64,000 nucleotides of DNA, taken from Pseudomonadota bacterium (lineage in GTDB: Bacteria; Desulfobacterota; Desulfovibrionia; Desulfovibrionales; Desulfomicrobiaceae). Every line of letters starts with the position of its first letter. The first letter of the stretch is position 1. Where the stretch lies: NCBI GenBank assembly GCA_018902545.1, contig JAHIQM010000007.1:1-64000 (forward strand), in the 5' to 3' direction. Positions 34,025-43,718 of the stretch are shown here, piece by piece. The position numbers and the translations under genes were made by a program. The notes below the pieces were generated by a model that saw only the letters and a list, made by a program, of their open reading frames with translations, made no database searches and was not told the origin of the DNA.

Positions 34025-35395
34025 CTAGTTCTCGATCTCGTGTTTCTTCAAAAGGTCATACATGGTCGGACGGCTGATCCCGAGCGCTTCGGAAGCCTTG
34101 ACGATATTGCCCTCGTACTTGGCCAGGGCAGCCAAAACCATTTTCTTTTCAAGCATGGCTCGAGCTTCCTTCAAGGTTTTGTCCGCCAAACCGAGCCCGC
34201 TCAGGGCGCAGGCACTCTCCGCGAAACCCAACTCCTCGGACGTGAGCAGGGTCGAGTCCGCGAGCAGCACTGCACGACGCAGCTTGTTTTCGAGCTCACG
34301 TATATTGCCGGGCCAGCCGTAGGTGTTGAGACAGGCCAGGGCATCCGGTGTGAACCCGGCAAGGGTCTTGCCCTGATCGCGCGCGATGCGATCCAGAAAA
34401 TATTCGGCCAGAATGCGCACGTCATCTTCCCGCTCCCGCAGGGGAGGAAGGTGGATATTGACCACACCGATGCGGTAATACAGGTCTTCCCGGAAACGTC
34501 CCTCGGCGATGGCTGCGGCGATGTCGATGTTCGTGGCCGCGATGATCCGCACATTGACGGGGATGTCCTTTCTGCCCCCGACACGCTGAATGACCATCTC
34601 CTGCAGGAATCTGAGCAGCTTGACCTGCAGGTTGACGGGCAACTCCCCTATTTCGTCCAAAAAGAGAGTCCCGTCGCTGGCATACTCGACCTTGCCCCTG
34701 ACCATGGAGGCCGCGCCGGTGAAGGCTCCCTTTTCATGACCGAACAGCTCGGACTCGATCAGATTCTCGGGGATTGCCCCGCAGTTTATGCAGATCATGG
34801 GGCCGTGCTTGCGCAGGCTCTTGGAATGTATGGCCCTGGCCACCAGTTCCTTGCCCGTGCCGCTCTCACCGGAAATGAGGATTGGCACGTCCGAGGCCGC
34901 GACCTTGTCGATGAGGCCCAGCACCCCGCGCATGGCTGCGCACGCTCCCACAATCCCACTGTTGTCCCTGACCTCGTAGGCGGCCTCGTCCTGCTGGACC
35001 ACGGTCTCCCGCTCAATGGCATGCAAATGGAAAGCGCGGCGAATGATGACCCGCAGCTCGTCAAGGTCGATGGGCTTGCGAAAAAAATCAAAGGCCCCCA
35101 GCTTGATTGCCTGCAAGGCATTTTCGCGCTCGTCGTTGCCGGTGACGACAATAATCTTGGCTGAGGGCTCAAGCTTGAGCATCTCCACCAGCCCCCGAAA
35201 CCCCTCCTCCGAAGACTCCACATGCGGCGGCAGGCCCAGGTCCAGGGTCACTACACCGGGGAGGAGTTTGCGAAACAGAACCAACGCCTCGTCGACATTG
35301 GCGGCCAGGTGGAGCGTGTAGGATTCCGAGGTAAGACCCCACTTGAGCTGGGTCAGAACGTCCTCGTTATCGTCAACGATAAGCAAATGTTCCAA
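34025..35395 (-). CDS. prsR: PrsR-like sigma-54 response regulator (PEP-CTERM/exosortase-associated)
   Basis: A 456-residue NtrC-family activator with a receiver ([10 protein letters not shown]; Asp in [11 protein letters not shown]), an AAA+ domain ([24 protein letters not shown]) and a Fis HTH ([20 protein letters not shown]). It fits the PEP-CTERM-box response regulator family, which drives exosortase-dependent gene expression. It follows the prsK gene. The start is uncertain: TTG 35395 has GGAG at good spacing just before the receiver, while the longer frame begins at TTG 35431; no ATG is suitable. Confidence 0.85.
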   Translation of the reverse strand: MEHLLIVDDNEDVLTQLKWGLTSESYTLHLAANVDEALVLFRKLLPGVVTLDLGLPPHVESSEEGFRGLVEMLKLEPSAKIIVVTGNDERENALQAIKLGAFDFFRKPIDLDELRVIIRRAFHLHAIERETVVQQDEAAYEVRDNSGIVGACAAMRGVLGLIDKVAASDVPILISGESGTGKELVARAIHSKSLRKHGPMICINCGAIPENLIESELFGHEKGAFTGAASMVRGKVEYASDGTLFLDEIGELPVNLQVKLLRFLQEMVIQRVGGRKDIPVNVRIIAATNIDIAAAIAEGRFREDLYYRIGVVNIHLPPLREREDDVRILAEYFLDRIARDQGKTLAGFTPDALACLNTYGWPGNIRELENKLRRAVLLADSTLLTSEELGFAESACALSGLGLADKTLKEARAMLEKKMVLAALAKYEGNIVKASEALGISRPTMYDLLKKHEIEN

Positions 35396-35521
35396 TTTTT
35401 GACTCCACTCACTGTAAATTTTCGGCCGCAAAACATTCCATGCGGCGGCAGAAAAAAGATCTTTATTAAAAAATTAGCACATCCTGGCAACGCAAGTCCA
35501 CACTTACTAACTCAAAAATAA

Positions 35522-37576
35522 TCACAAATCCTGCCTGCCCCCAATACAAACAATAAATTCAGCCCCCTCGCTAAGCGCACTGCGTACTTCGATGCGTCCA
35601 CCGTGAGCCTCCACGATCTGCTTGCATTGATAGAGCCCGATCCCCATGCCCTTGGCCTTGGTGGACTTGAAAGGTTCGAAGAGCCCGCCCGCCATGAACT
35701 CCGCGGCAATCCCCACGCCATGATCCGTTACCATTACAAACGGTTCCGGATCCTCCCCGACCGTGACGGATATGGATTGCCCCGCCGTGGACGCCTCCAG
35801 TGCATTGAGGCAGAGGTTGAGGATGACCTTGCCCATCTCCGCGCTGTCGACCATCACCCGCACGTCCGTGCCCTGAAAATCCACGCGGTCCTGCGGTAGG
35901 GAACGGGTGGCCTCCCTGGCCAGGGACAAAAGGTCCACGGATTCGCGCTTCAGGGTCTGGCGGTCCGGCAGGCCCTTCAATTGTGAAATGAGGATATTCA
36001 TCTTCGCCACCGTGCTTCCCAGAGAGTCAACCAGGTCCTTCTGGAATTCGGGATTGCCGATATGTTTTCGCGCGTTGTCGACCATGAGCGAGAGCGTATA
36101 GACATGATTCTTCAGATCATGGAGCACAAAGGCCGAAACCTTACCCATGATCTCCATCTCCCGTGACCGGGCCAATTGGTCCAGCAGGCGCATGTTCAAG
36201 AGGGCCGAGGAGATATGCCGGGCCATGGTGTCCATCAGCTCGAAATCCTCCTCGTCGTACTCTTCCCGCGGGTTGATGGGCGGGCCCAGAAGCACGAATC
36301 CGTCCAGCACGCCTTCGCGGAAAATGGGGATGGCGAAACCGGCCCGTTCAAGCCAGGGCGAGGGATCATCCACATCCGCAGCGCGCAGCACGGTGCGCCG
36401 GGATTCAAACGCCGTCACAAGGCCTGAGCCTTCCGCGAAACCGCCTTCGTGAGGATCCGTCTCCACCAGGCTGACGGGCAGGTAGAGCTTACGGCCATGA
36501 TCGAAGAGAAAGAGCCCCGCGCCGACAATGCCGAAGGTTTCGCAGCAGGCCGACAACGCCGCCTGCTGCAGTTCGCTTTGCGTGCGGGCCGAGGCCAGAT
36601 GCTGCGTGAACTGCACCCACTGGATGCGGTAATCATATTTTTCGCCGTAAAAATTCAGCTGCAGAAACAGGCGGATCTTGCGACGCACCGTGTCCGAAAG
36701 AAAAGCTACCAGGAGCCCGAGTCCGGCCAGGAAGCTTGCCACCAGCAGCACGGCCCGGCCCAGATCGTCTCCGAAAAGACGCGCACCCTCGCCGAGCAAC
36801 CCGAGCCCGACCAGATACAGCCCGGCAGCGACCAGGACCACGGACTTGAAGGCCATCCGTTTAGAGAAGCTGATCCTGACCTCGGAGCCGCGACGCAAAT
36901 CCGAAAACCACATCATGCCCGCGCCGACCAGCAGGGCCAAAGAACGCAGGCCCGCCAGGCTCATGTCGATGGAACGATGCAGGAGGCTCTGGCTGTAATA
37001 GAGGATCAAGGCAGCCAGGATGCTCACGGCCCCCAGAAGAATGAATTTGATCTTCCAGCGACGGTGATGCACGGCCGCCGCCAGGGTGGCCTCGATGTTG
37101 AGCAGAGCCACAACGCAGCACACGGCAAAACCGATATAGAAATAAAAGCTTCCAGGAAGGAGAAAAAGAAGGCCTTCGGTCGCGAAATCCGGGGCAAAAT
37201 AGGCGCCCTGCGTAGCCAGATACCCGGCCCACGGCAGCATGAGGCAGGACAGAATGATCAGCGTGCGCTGCGTTCTTGGCAGCCTGCCCTCTTCGTAGTT
37301 ACGGGCGAAAAGAGCCGTAAACCAGATCCAGGCCGGCCCCAGGGCTCCTTCCACCAGCAGTCCGGCCATGCGCCAGGTCTGCCATGTGCCAGGGTACAGC
37401 AGCGTCAGCAGGTCGAGCGCTTCCAGTCCGGCAGTCAGCAGGAGCGCCAGGGCCAGGGCTCCCGAGGCCCGCGACCGATTGGCGCGCATAACGCCAAGCA
37501 GCATGCGCACGGTAAATCCCAGGGCCAGGGTGATGGCGCACAGCGTTGTCAGAAGAGAGACGAAGGGAGGCGTCAT
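35522..37576 (-). CDS. prsK: PrsK-like membrane histidine kinase (exosortase-associated)
   Basis: A 684-residue sensor kinase. About eight or nine N-terminal membrane helices (residues 1-290) are followed by a GAF domain (QHLASARTQSELQQAALSAC onward) and a kinase core: phospho-His in FVLHDLKNHVYTLSLM, N box LNLCLNALEAS, and G boxes DHGVGI and GMGIGLYQ. Domain order and HDLKN match PEP-CTERM system kinase PrsK. ATG 37576 has GGAG upstream; the longer frame to 37627 overlaps the preceding gene. It is paired with the PrsR-like regulator downstream. Confidence 0.9.
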   Translation of the reverse strand: MTPPFVSLLTTLCAITLALGFTVRMLLGVMRANRSRASGALALALLLTAGLEALDLLTLLYPGTWQTWRMAGLLVEGALGPAWIWFTALFARNYEEGRLPRTQRTLIILSCLMLPWAGYLATQGAYFAPDFATEGLLFLLPGSFYFYIGFAVCCVVALLNIEATLAAAVHHRRWKIKFILLGAVSILAALILYYSQSLLHRSIDMSLAGLRSLALLVGAGMMWFSDLRRGSEVRISFSKRMAFKSVVLVAAGLYLVGLGLLGEGARLFGDDLGRAVLLVASFLAGLGLLVAFLSDTVRRKIRLFLQLNFYGEKYDYRIQWVQFTQHLASARTQSELQQAALSACCETFGIVGAGLFLFDHGRKLYLPVSLVETDPHEGGFAEGSGLVTAFESRRTVLRAADVDDPSPWLERAGFAIPIFREGVLDGFVLLGPPINPREEYDEEDFELMDTMARHISSALLNMRLLDQLARSREMEIMGKVSAFVLHDLKNHVYTLSLMVDNARKHIGNPEFQKDLVDSLGSTVAKMNILISQLKGLPDRQTLKRESVDLLSLAREATRSLPQDRVDFQGTDVRVMVDSAEMGKVILNLCLNALEASTAGQSISVTVGEDPEPFVMVTDHGVGIAAEFMAGGLFEPFKSTKAKGMGIGLYQCKQIVEAHGGRIEVRSALSEGAEFIVCIGGRQDL

Positions 37577-37589
37577 CAATGTTCTCCAG

Positions 37590-39698
37590 CTACTCCAGAT
37601 TGCCCGCAAGCGTTGCCGTATTGCCAAAAGGATCCATCAATTCCAGCCGCCACGCATCACCCTTGCGCACTTCCCGTTGGGGGACGAACACGCTGGGCCT
37701 GGAGGCAAAGCGTTCGAAGATATGCTTATCCACCCCGTTGCCCTGATCTTCAATGCGGCCAAGGCGCATCTGGGCTAGGCGGGGCTCATGGGCGCTCGAT
37801 CCCAAATCCGCCATGACCAGATACCCTTTGCCGCGCTCCGTATCGCGCACCGGTTCCACACGCACATTTTTTTCCCAGGTCAGGCCGGTCAGGGGTCCCG
37901 GCTTTTGCGGCGCCAAAGGCAAGAGGTACAGGGGGTCGCCAACAAAACTGGTGATCCAGCCCATGTGCACCTGGTTGCTGAGCAGTATTTCGCCAACAGG
38001 GCGGCCTTCACGCAGGGCCGGATAGAACACCGCTTCGTCCCAAAAACTGTGGCTGTGTATGTGGGGCGTCTGGCGCGGGTCAACGCGAGCCGAACCGGCC
38101 GTGACCGTCACCCCTTGCCTCAAGAATTCGTGGAATCGCGAATCCTTCACGTTCCAGCCCTGATTCGACTGCACAAAGGCCGCTATCCCTCCGGGAAGAA
38201 ACACGGGGCCGGTGTTGAAAAAACCGCAGTCCGGGGCCAGCTTGAAAAGATCCAGCCGGACCTTGCCTTTGGGGTGTTGAAACAGATGCCGGTATCCCTT
38301 GTCCCAAAACGGCTCGGCCGGAGTCCGGGCGCCGATCTCTCCGGTGCGTTCCGGGGTTTGTAAGAGAGGCACGTCCGCAAGTACGCCCATCTGCGGGCCG
38401 GCATATCTGGATGCATAGACGGCCCTGTCCACCAGTTCCATGGCTTCAAGGGGAGTTTGCCCGTCGACGCGCATCGCGAAAAAGAGATGGCGATCCGGGC
38501 GCAGGGCTCGCCGCGCGGAGGTAAACCGGGGGGAACTCTCCCCTGCCTTGTTTCCGCCTTTGCGGTAGGCCGCTGGATGCACGAACGGATTTATTTCCAC
38601 CCCCTGCAGCGGCATGGACAATCGAGTACGGAGCAAAATGTTCGCGAATGCACCTGAGGTTGAAGACGCCGCCGGAGCAAAACGCATCGGCTGAACCTCA
38701 TTATGGTGCAGACTTTTATAATCGTAGTACATGAGCTGGAGCCGCTGGCAAAAATCGATCTTGGAACCATAATCGCGCAACTCCAGGCCGACCCCGGTGG
38801 CAATGCCGTACGGAGCCGAAACGGTTCGGGGCAGGCCATGACAAACAACAATGTACAGGACATGATCTTTCAGCAGAGTTCCGTCCGGTCTGGCATTGGA
38901 GGGATCTTCCAGGAATGCCTTGATCGGAGTCTCCACAAAATCCAGATAATTCTGATCGTCACGAATCCCGTCGAGACCCGTGGAACTCCAGGACGCCTGC
39001 TGAATGTCCTTGTACTCGGCGCGCCACTCCTGGACATCGCCCTGAACATTCGCGCACCGGGCCTTGGCCGTAAACGGCCCCGCCAAAATGAGCCCGCCCA
39101 GAGCCCTGATCTGCCAATCTCCGTCATGCCGGACCCGCACCTTGTCCGGATAAAGACTCGAACCATTCTCGACCAGCACGAAACGTGCGCGGTTTGAGCG
39201 GTCGTCAGACTCTACCTCAAGTTTGAGCGTGCCAAGATCCCACGCAACCTTGGACTTGGGCAACACCACCTCCACCATGCGGCTGTCCCGCATCTCGCAA
39301 GCGGGAACGGGGCGTTTTGAATCCTGGGACTGATACACGACCCCGCAACTGTTGTCGTGGCTGCGTTCCTCCAGGTGATCGTTCGAAAGGAGGCTTTTTG
39401 ACGACCGCGCAGCCGTCAGTCCCAGCAGATAGGGCCTCTCCCCGGTGACGGGGTCAGTATGCATCCGCGCATAATGCTCGGCGACTGCCAGGGAATCCTG
39501 CGCCGAGGAGATAAGAGGATGCCGTGCTTGTAAGTCCGCATTGTAAAGAACGAGGACCTGCGAGGGCGAGATGCCTTCCGGGGCCTTGGCAATGGCCAAA
39601 CCCCGGCAGGAAATAAGCGCGCACAGGAAAAGCAGGAGCGAGGCTGACAGGCGGCATGAAATTCCGCGTACGGCAAACCTACACGTGTCCGTGTTCAT
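37590..39698 (-). CDS. TIGR03790-like exported protein of exosortase-bearing genomes
   Basis: A 702-residue secreted protein with an N-terminal signal (residues about 1-37, LSASLLLFLCALISCRGLA). PSQVLVLYNADLQARHPLI, DSLAVAEHYARM and the C-terminal SNQVHMGWITSFVGDPLYLL follow the pattern of the TIGR03790 family, known almost only from genomes with PEP-CTERM/exosortase systems. Those proteins have a gingipain-like outline, and the HGLPRTV motif may hold a catalytic His. The function is unknown. Its position directly between epsI and prsK supports the assignment. Confidence 0.6.
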   Translation of the reverse strand: MNTDTCRFAVRGISCRLSASLLLFLCALISCRGLAIAKAPEGISPSQVLVLYNADLQARHPLISSAQDSLAVAEHYARMHTDPVTGERPYLLGLTAARSSKSLLSNDHLEERSHDNSCGVVYQSQDSKRPVPACEMRDSRMVEVVLPKSKVAWDLGTLKLEVESDDRSNRARFVLVENGSSLYPDKVRVRHDGDWQIRALGGLILAGPFTAKARCANVQGDVQEWRAEYKDIQQASWSSTGLDGIRDDQNYLDFVETPIKAFLEDPSNARPDGTLLKDHVLYIVVCHGLPRTVSAPYGIATGVGLELRDYGSKIDFCQRLQLMYYDYKSLHHNEVQPMRFAPAASSTSGAFANILLRTRLSMPLQGVEINPFVHPAAYRKGGNKAGESSPRFTSARRALRPDRHLFFAMRVDGQTPLEAMELVDRAVYASRYAGPQMGVLADVPLLQTPERTGEIGARTPAEPFWDKGYRHLFQHPKGKVRLDLFKLAPDCGFFNTGPVFLPGGIAAFVQSNQGWNVKDSRFHEFLRQGVTVTAGSARVDPRQTPHIHSHSFWDEAVFYPALREGRPVGEILLSNQVHMGWITSFVGDPLYLLPLAPQKPGPLTGLTWEKNVRVEPVRDTERGKGYLVMADLGSSAHEPRLAQMRLGRIEDQGNGVDKHIFERFASRPSVFVPQREVRKGDAWRLELMDPFGNTATLAGNLE

Positions 39699-39716
39699 AC
39701 GTACCCCCGCAAGATC

Positions 39717-40349
39717 CTAGTTTGGCAAAAAATCGCGAATGAGCGGATAGAAATCCCGCAGAAAATCTTCGATCTGTTTCTCCGCCGCTTCCAGACTGCC
39801 GCCCCCCTGCACGGAAATTCTCATGAAGCTCTGATCCCGGCGACGATGGAACATGGAGCCCGTTATCTCGGCAATCTTCAGGGAAAACTCGTTGGACATG
39901 GTCTTGCCGCGCATGGAGAACCAGTAGTAGATGACCTCCCGGTTGTTGCCCATGGCGTACACGGCCTGCGCCAGGTTGACCGCCTCCCCGCCCAGATCCA
40001 AAGTGGTGTGTCTGGAGGACATTTCCGTCCAACCGCCGCCCGGCAGGCAGTGCTTGGGCGAGTGTATCCTGCCCGCATCAGGGCCGCCGTTGAAAAAACT
40101 CAAATACATGTCGACGCTCGCTCCGTCCTCCCTGGCATAGCGCCGGGAGAGGTAATCGGTCGGCATGAGCACCTTGATGATGTTTTCGCCAAGGCTTGCC
40201 TGCCCGGTCATGCGCCAGCCCGCATGGCTGACCGGAAATTCCCCGAAGGTCCGCGCCAGGGGCACCTCAAGATCGCGGTGAAAGGCCATGTATGTTCCGG
40301 CCCCAGCCAGAAGAAGCATGATGAAAATAAAACGGAAACGAATATTCAT
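39717..40349 (-). CDS. epsI: EpsI/exosortase-associated protein
   Basis: A 210-residue exported protein with one N-terminal membrane helix (FIFIMLLLAGAGTYMAF). The EpsI core is recognisable: YLSFFNGGPDAGRIHSPKHCLPGGGWTE, then NREVIYYWFSMRGKTMSNE. EpsI is encoded beside or fused to exosortase and is needed for exopolysaccharide production in Methylobacillus-type loci. ATG 40349 overlaps the exosortase stop by 4 bp; a GTG at 40355 is the alternative. Here EpsI is a separate protein rather than the fused XrtA form. Confidence 0.9.
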   Translation of the reverse strand: MNIRFRFIFIMLLLAGAGTYMAFHRDLEVPLARTFGEFPVSHAGWRMTGQASLGENIIKVLMPTDYLSRRYAREDGASVDMYLSFFNGGPDAGRIHSPKHCLPGGGWTEMSSRHTTLDLGGEAVNLAQAVYAMGNNREVIYYWFSMRGKTMSNEFSLKIAEITGSMFHRRRDQSFMRISVQGGGSLEAAEKQIEDFLRDFYPLIRDFLPN

Positions 40350-41179
40350 GACCACCTCTTGAGTGCCGCACCCAGGGCCACGAATATGACCACAGCTGCG
40401 AAAAAGACGAAGAATCCGGCGAATTCGTGGAAAAAGCCCTCGGCTGCCGCCGCCCCGAAATGTTGGGCCAGGACCCCCGTGGCGATGACCCGCAGGCAGT
40501 TGGTAAAGACTGCAATAGGCAGCGTGGAACCGATGAGCACCACCCGGTCCCGGACCGAGGAGTGCAGCACGAAGGCATATGCCGTGCCCAGGGCCAGAAG
40601 GGACATGATGGAGCGCAGTCCGCTGCAGGCATCCGCCACTTCAAGGGTGATGTTCGGGAACATGAGAATGTTGCCTTCCTGCCAGATGACGATGCCCATG
40701 GCCTTCAAGGTCAGGACCGAGACCTTGGTCACAAAGAGCTTCAGCGGAAAGGCGGCGGCGTCATAGATAATGTAGGGGATCGGAATCATGAGCAGCAGGT
40801 AGGCCAAAGGGGCAAGCAGAATCCTGAATATCTTCCATCCCAGAATATAGAGCACCGAACCCGCGATGATGACCACCAGGGAGGCGCGCATGGTGAAGTA
40901 TTCCGTACTCAGCCAGCCGAAAAGAAGCATGACCAGCCCGAAGAGGATGAGGCCAAGGCCGGACACGGCAGGTTTGATCTCTGCCTCCATCAGATCGTCC
41001 CGGCGCATGTAGGCCAGATACCCGGCGATAAAGGGCACAAGAAAGCCGTGCGAATAATTGTCGTCGGCTGCCCACTGTCTGACCATGGGAACGACAATCG
41101 GCCAATAGATGACCCCCATGGCAACGGCCAGGAAAACAACCCAGATGATCAGATTTTTTTGATTCTTTAAGAGTTCCAT
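40346..41179 (-). CDS. Exosortase (polytopic membrane transpeptidase)
   Basis: A 277-residue protein with about eight membrane helices. Catalytic residues of the family are present: Cys185 in ADACSGLRS, Arg230 in FTNCLRVIATG and His251 in FFHEFAGFF. Exosortases cleave the C-terminal PEP-CTERM-type tail of exported proteins and are thought to link them to surface polysaccharide. The upstream gene is UDP-GlcNAc 2-epimerase and downstream is epsI. No substrate with such a tail is encoded in the window, so targets must lie elsewhere. Confidence 0.93.
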   Translation of the reverse strand: MELLKNQKNLIIWVVFLAVAMGVIYWPIVVPMVRQWAADDNYSHGFLVPFIAGYLAYMRRDDLMEAEIKPAVSGLGLILFGLVMLLFGWLSTEYFTMRASLVVIIAGSVLYILGWKIFRILLAPLAYLLLMIPIPYIIYDAAAFPLKLFVTKVSVLTLKAMGIVIWQEGNILMFPNITLEVADACSGLRSIMSLLALGTAYAFVLHSSVRDRVVLIGSTLPIAVFTNCLRVIATGVLAQHFGAAAAEGFFHEFAGFFVFFAAVVIFVALGAALKRWS

Positions 41180-41302
41180 CCAGTTCCCCTCATCAGATAT
41201 TCACGTTCTAAAGACTCGTTTCTACTCCCAAACACCGTCCAAAGCCTCACGGTGCGCGCCGTGTCCGACAAGACTGCGCACCTTGCGCACTGCCTGCACA
41301 TT

Positions 41303-42448
41303 TCACCTCTTTAACAACTCCTCAACGCACCTCACAGCAGCCTTACCGTCCCACAAATCTGGTCGCTGCGGGACTCTGCCAATCTGCAGCGCTATCAAAA
41401 ATTCGTTACGAATCCGTTCCACATTATTTCCTACCAGCACGCTGGCACCGCCGTTTTCCTTCAGAGTCACAGGTCGTTCAGTGTTCCAACGCAGGGTAAG
41501 GCATGGAGTACCAAGGACACAGCACTCCTCCTGCAGGCCGCCGCTGTCGGTCAGCATGATGGTCGCCTGCATGTTCAAGCGCAACATCTCATGGTAGCCT
41601 ATGGGGTGCAGCAGAACCACATTCGAGCAGGTCACTGCCTTGGACCATAGGCCGAAGGTTTGCAGCATCTTCCGAGTTCGTGGGTGAATGGGCCAGATTA
41701 CGGGCATCTGGACTGCGACCTCGTCAGTCAGGAAGTTAAGGATGGGCTCCAGAACCTCCTGCCGGTCCACATTGGAAGGGCGGTGCATGGTCACAACAGC
41801 GTAGCCACCCTCCAAGGCCGGACACCCGACCCTTGGCATGAGCAGGTTTTCTCGCAGAATGGCCGCCGAATCGAGGTTAGCCGCTTTGTCACGGTTGGCC
41901 TCCAGGGTATCAATCATAATGTTGCCCACGAAGCCTACCTTCTCATCGGGTACCCCCTCGCGACGAAGATTCTCGCTTGAGAGTCGATCTGGCGTAAGAA
42001 GCAGATCGCTCAAGCGGTCGGTGACCAGACGGTTGATCTCTTCGGGCATGGTTATGTCGCCACTGCGCAAGCCAGCCTCAATATGACAGACCTTGACGCA
42101 GAGCTTCTTGGCCGTAACCGAGCAGGCCAGGGTGGCGTTGACGTCCCCTACCACCACGACCCAGTCGGGATTCTCCTGCAGAAGCACCTTCTCGAAGGCA
42201 ATCATGGTTTGCCCGACCTGCTCGGCATGGGAACCGGACCCGATCTCGAGGTTGATATCCGGGTCCGGGATAGACAAACTACGGAAGAAGCCCTCGGACA
42301 TGCGCATGTCATAGTGTTGGCCGGTGTGCACAAGGATGTGCCTGACAGGCTTGTCAGGATGATTTGTATTGTGGACCTCAAGGGCCTTCACAAAGGGCGC
42401 GATTTTCATGAAATTGGGCCGCGCACCCACCACTGAAATGATTTTCAT
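41303..42448 (-). CDS. wecB: UDP-N-acetylglucosamine 2-epimerase (non-hydrolysing)
   Basis: A 381-residue GT-B-fold enzyme interconverting UDP-GlcNAc and UDP-ManNAc. Signatures include SVVGARPNFMKIAPF, HTGQHYDMRMSEGFF, EAGLRSGDITMPEEINR, and TDSGGLQEECCVLGTPCLTLR. It would provide ManNAc (or derived ManNAcA) for the exopolysaccharide repeat unit. ATG 42448 is preferred, with GGAAGA upstream. A 123-bp gap with a CACGG/CCGTG hairpin separates it from exosortase. Confidence 0.93.
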   Translation of the reverse strand: MKIISVVGARPNFMKIAPFVKALEVHNTNHPDKPVRHILVHTGQHYDMRMSEGFFRSLSIPDPDINLEIGSGSHAEQVGQTMIAFEKVLLQENPDWVVVVGDVNATLACSVTAKKLCVKVCHIEAGLRSGDITMPEEINRLVTDRLSDLLLTPDRLSSENLRREGVPDEKVGFVGNIMIDTLEANRDKAANLDSAAILRENLLMPRVGCPALEGGYAVVTMHRPSNVDRQEVLEPILNFLTDEVAVQMPVIWPIHPRTRKMLQTFGLWSKAVTCSNVVLLHPIGYHEMLRLNMQATIMLTDSGGLQEECCVLGTPCLTLRWNTERPVTLKENGGASVLVGNNVERIRNEFLIALQIGRVPQRPDLWDGKAAVRCVEELLKR

Positions 42449-42577
42449 CCGTATCTTCCATTGCACATTTTGACAAAAATTATCGAGTTGTTCTCAGGAA
42501 TTAATGCATTGATTTCGCAAAGCATGGTGACAACTGCAATCACAAATAACTTACATAATCATACGTTCACTTCAGCA

Positions 42578-43519
42578 TCAAGACTCATCCCCTCCCTGAT
42601 TCAGAGGCTTCTTCTTTGGCCAAAAGGGGATCAGACGTCGGGAGTACAGGAGAAAACGCAAACCGCCTGGCAGAAAAAGGCTGCGCAGATGGCAGGTTAG
42701 GGCCTCGCCATACTGACCAGCCTGGAGGGCCCTGTCGGACCGGCAATGCCAGTCCATGCTCATCCGCTCCCTGATGAGTGTGGCGATGTCCTGTGGCGGA
42801 TTTAATAGCAACATCCGTTCATACAGGCGCATGTGACTTTCCATGTATGCAACGGTCTTAGAAGCCGACATCGGAGTGTCATAATATCTGAATGTCGTTC
42901 TATCCAAAAAAAGTATTTTCTTTTTAGCCAATGCAATTTTGTATGCCAGCCAAGTCCATTCTATATTTAAAAAATGATCTTCAAAATAATCAATGGATAT
43001 TCGATCAGTTTTATATAATGCATTACCGCTGTTAAGCCAATTAAATTTAAAAAGATACTTTAATGGGTCATTACTGGCTTCTCTGTAATTTCTATACATT
43101 ATAATATCATATTTATTTTTATTATGATAACCGTTAGTCACTATCATGTCAGCATCAGAGACTTCATGCAACGCATTTAGCTTTATATCTGTAGCACCCT
43201 CAAGATACTCGTCATCATCGTCAAGTGTTGAAAAATAAGGTGTATCGACCAATTTCCTGGCAATAAGAACTGCGTTTGCCAGGGAGGGCAGTTGATCATA
43301 GACGTACGTTATATCGGATTGTAATTGTAGCCAGTCAACCACATTTTTATCACATGAATTTCCATTCGCAACGACAATGATCTTTACCTGATTTGATGAA
43401 GATTTCCTGATGCTATTTACAGCCCTCTTTATTAAATGAAACCTTTCTCTTTTCGCGGCTGAAGGCATCAATACTGTAACAAAGCAACAAGGATCGTCAA
43501 TTTTAGAATTATTATCCAT
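42578..43519 (-). CDS. Family 2 glycosyltransferase
   Basis: A 313-residue GT-A enzyme. The N-terminal Rossmann part (VTVLMPSAAKRERFHLIKRA; IIVVANGNS) leads to the metal-binding acidic cluster FSTLDDDDEYLEG. No membrane helices are present. It is in an AT-rich stretch (about 42.5-46.0 kb) that differs from its neighbours, a common sign of recently acquired polysaccharide genes. The sugar and acceptor are unknown. Confidence 0.85.
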   Translation of the reverse strand: MDNNSKIDDPCCFVTVLMPSAAKRERFHLIKRAVNSIRKSSSNQVKIIVVANGNSCDKNVVDWLQLQSDITYVYDQLPSLANAVLIARKLVDTPYFSTLDDDDEYLEGATDIKLNALHEVSDADMIVTNGYHNKNKYDIIMYRNYREASNDPLKYLFKFNWLNSGNALYKTDRISIDYFEDHFLNIEWTWLAYKIALAKKKILFLDRTTFRYYDTPMSASKTVAYMESHMRLYERMLLLNPPQDIATLIRERMSMDWHCRSDRALQAGQYGEALTCHLRSLFLPGGLRFLLYSRRLIPFWPKKKPLNQGGDES

Positions 43520-43718
43520 ATTTTACCTCGACTTTCGGGGTTAGCCATTAGCAGCTAACATTCTTTGTTCATTGAAAATATAATCGAAATTGCGCCTTAA
43601 ACTGCGCATTCCGTCTCGGAAAGCTTCAAGTTCAGAGAAAAAGATAAGGTTATGTATCATTTCTTTTCATAAACTTGAGCCCTGTATTATTCAGAAAGTT
43701 TTACATAAAATCAAAAAT

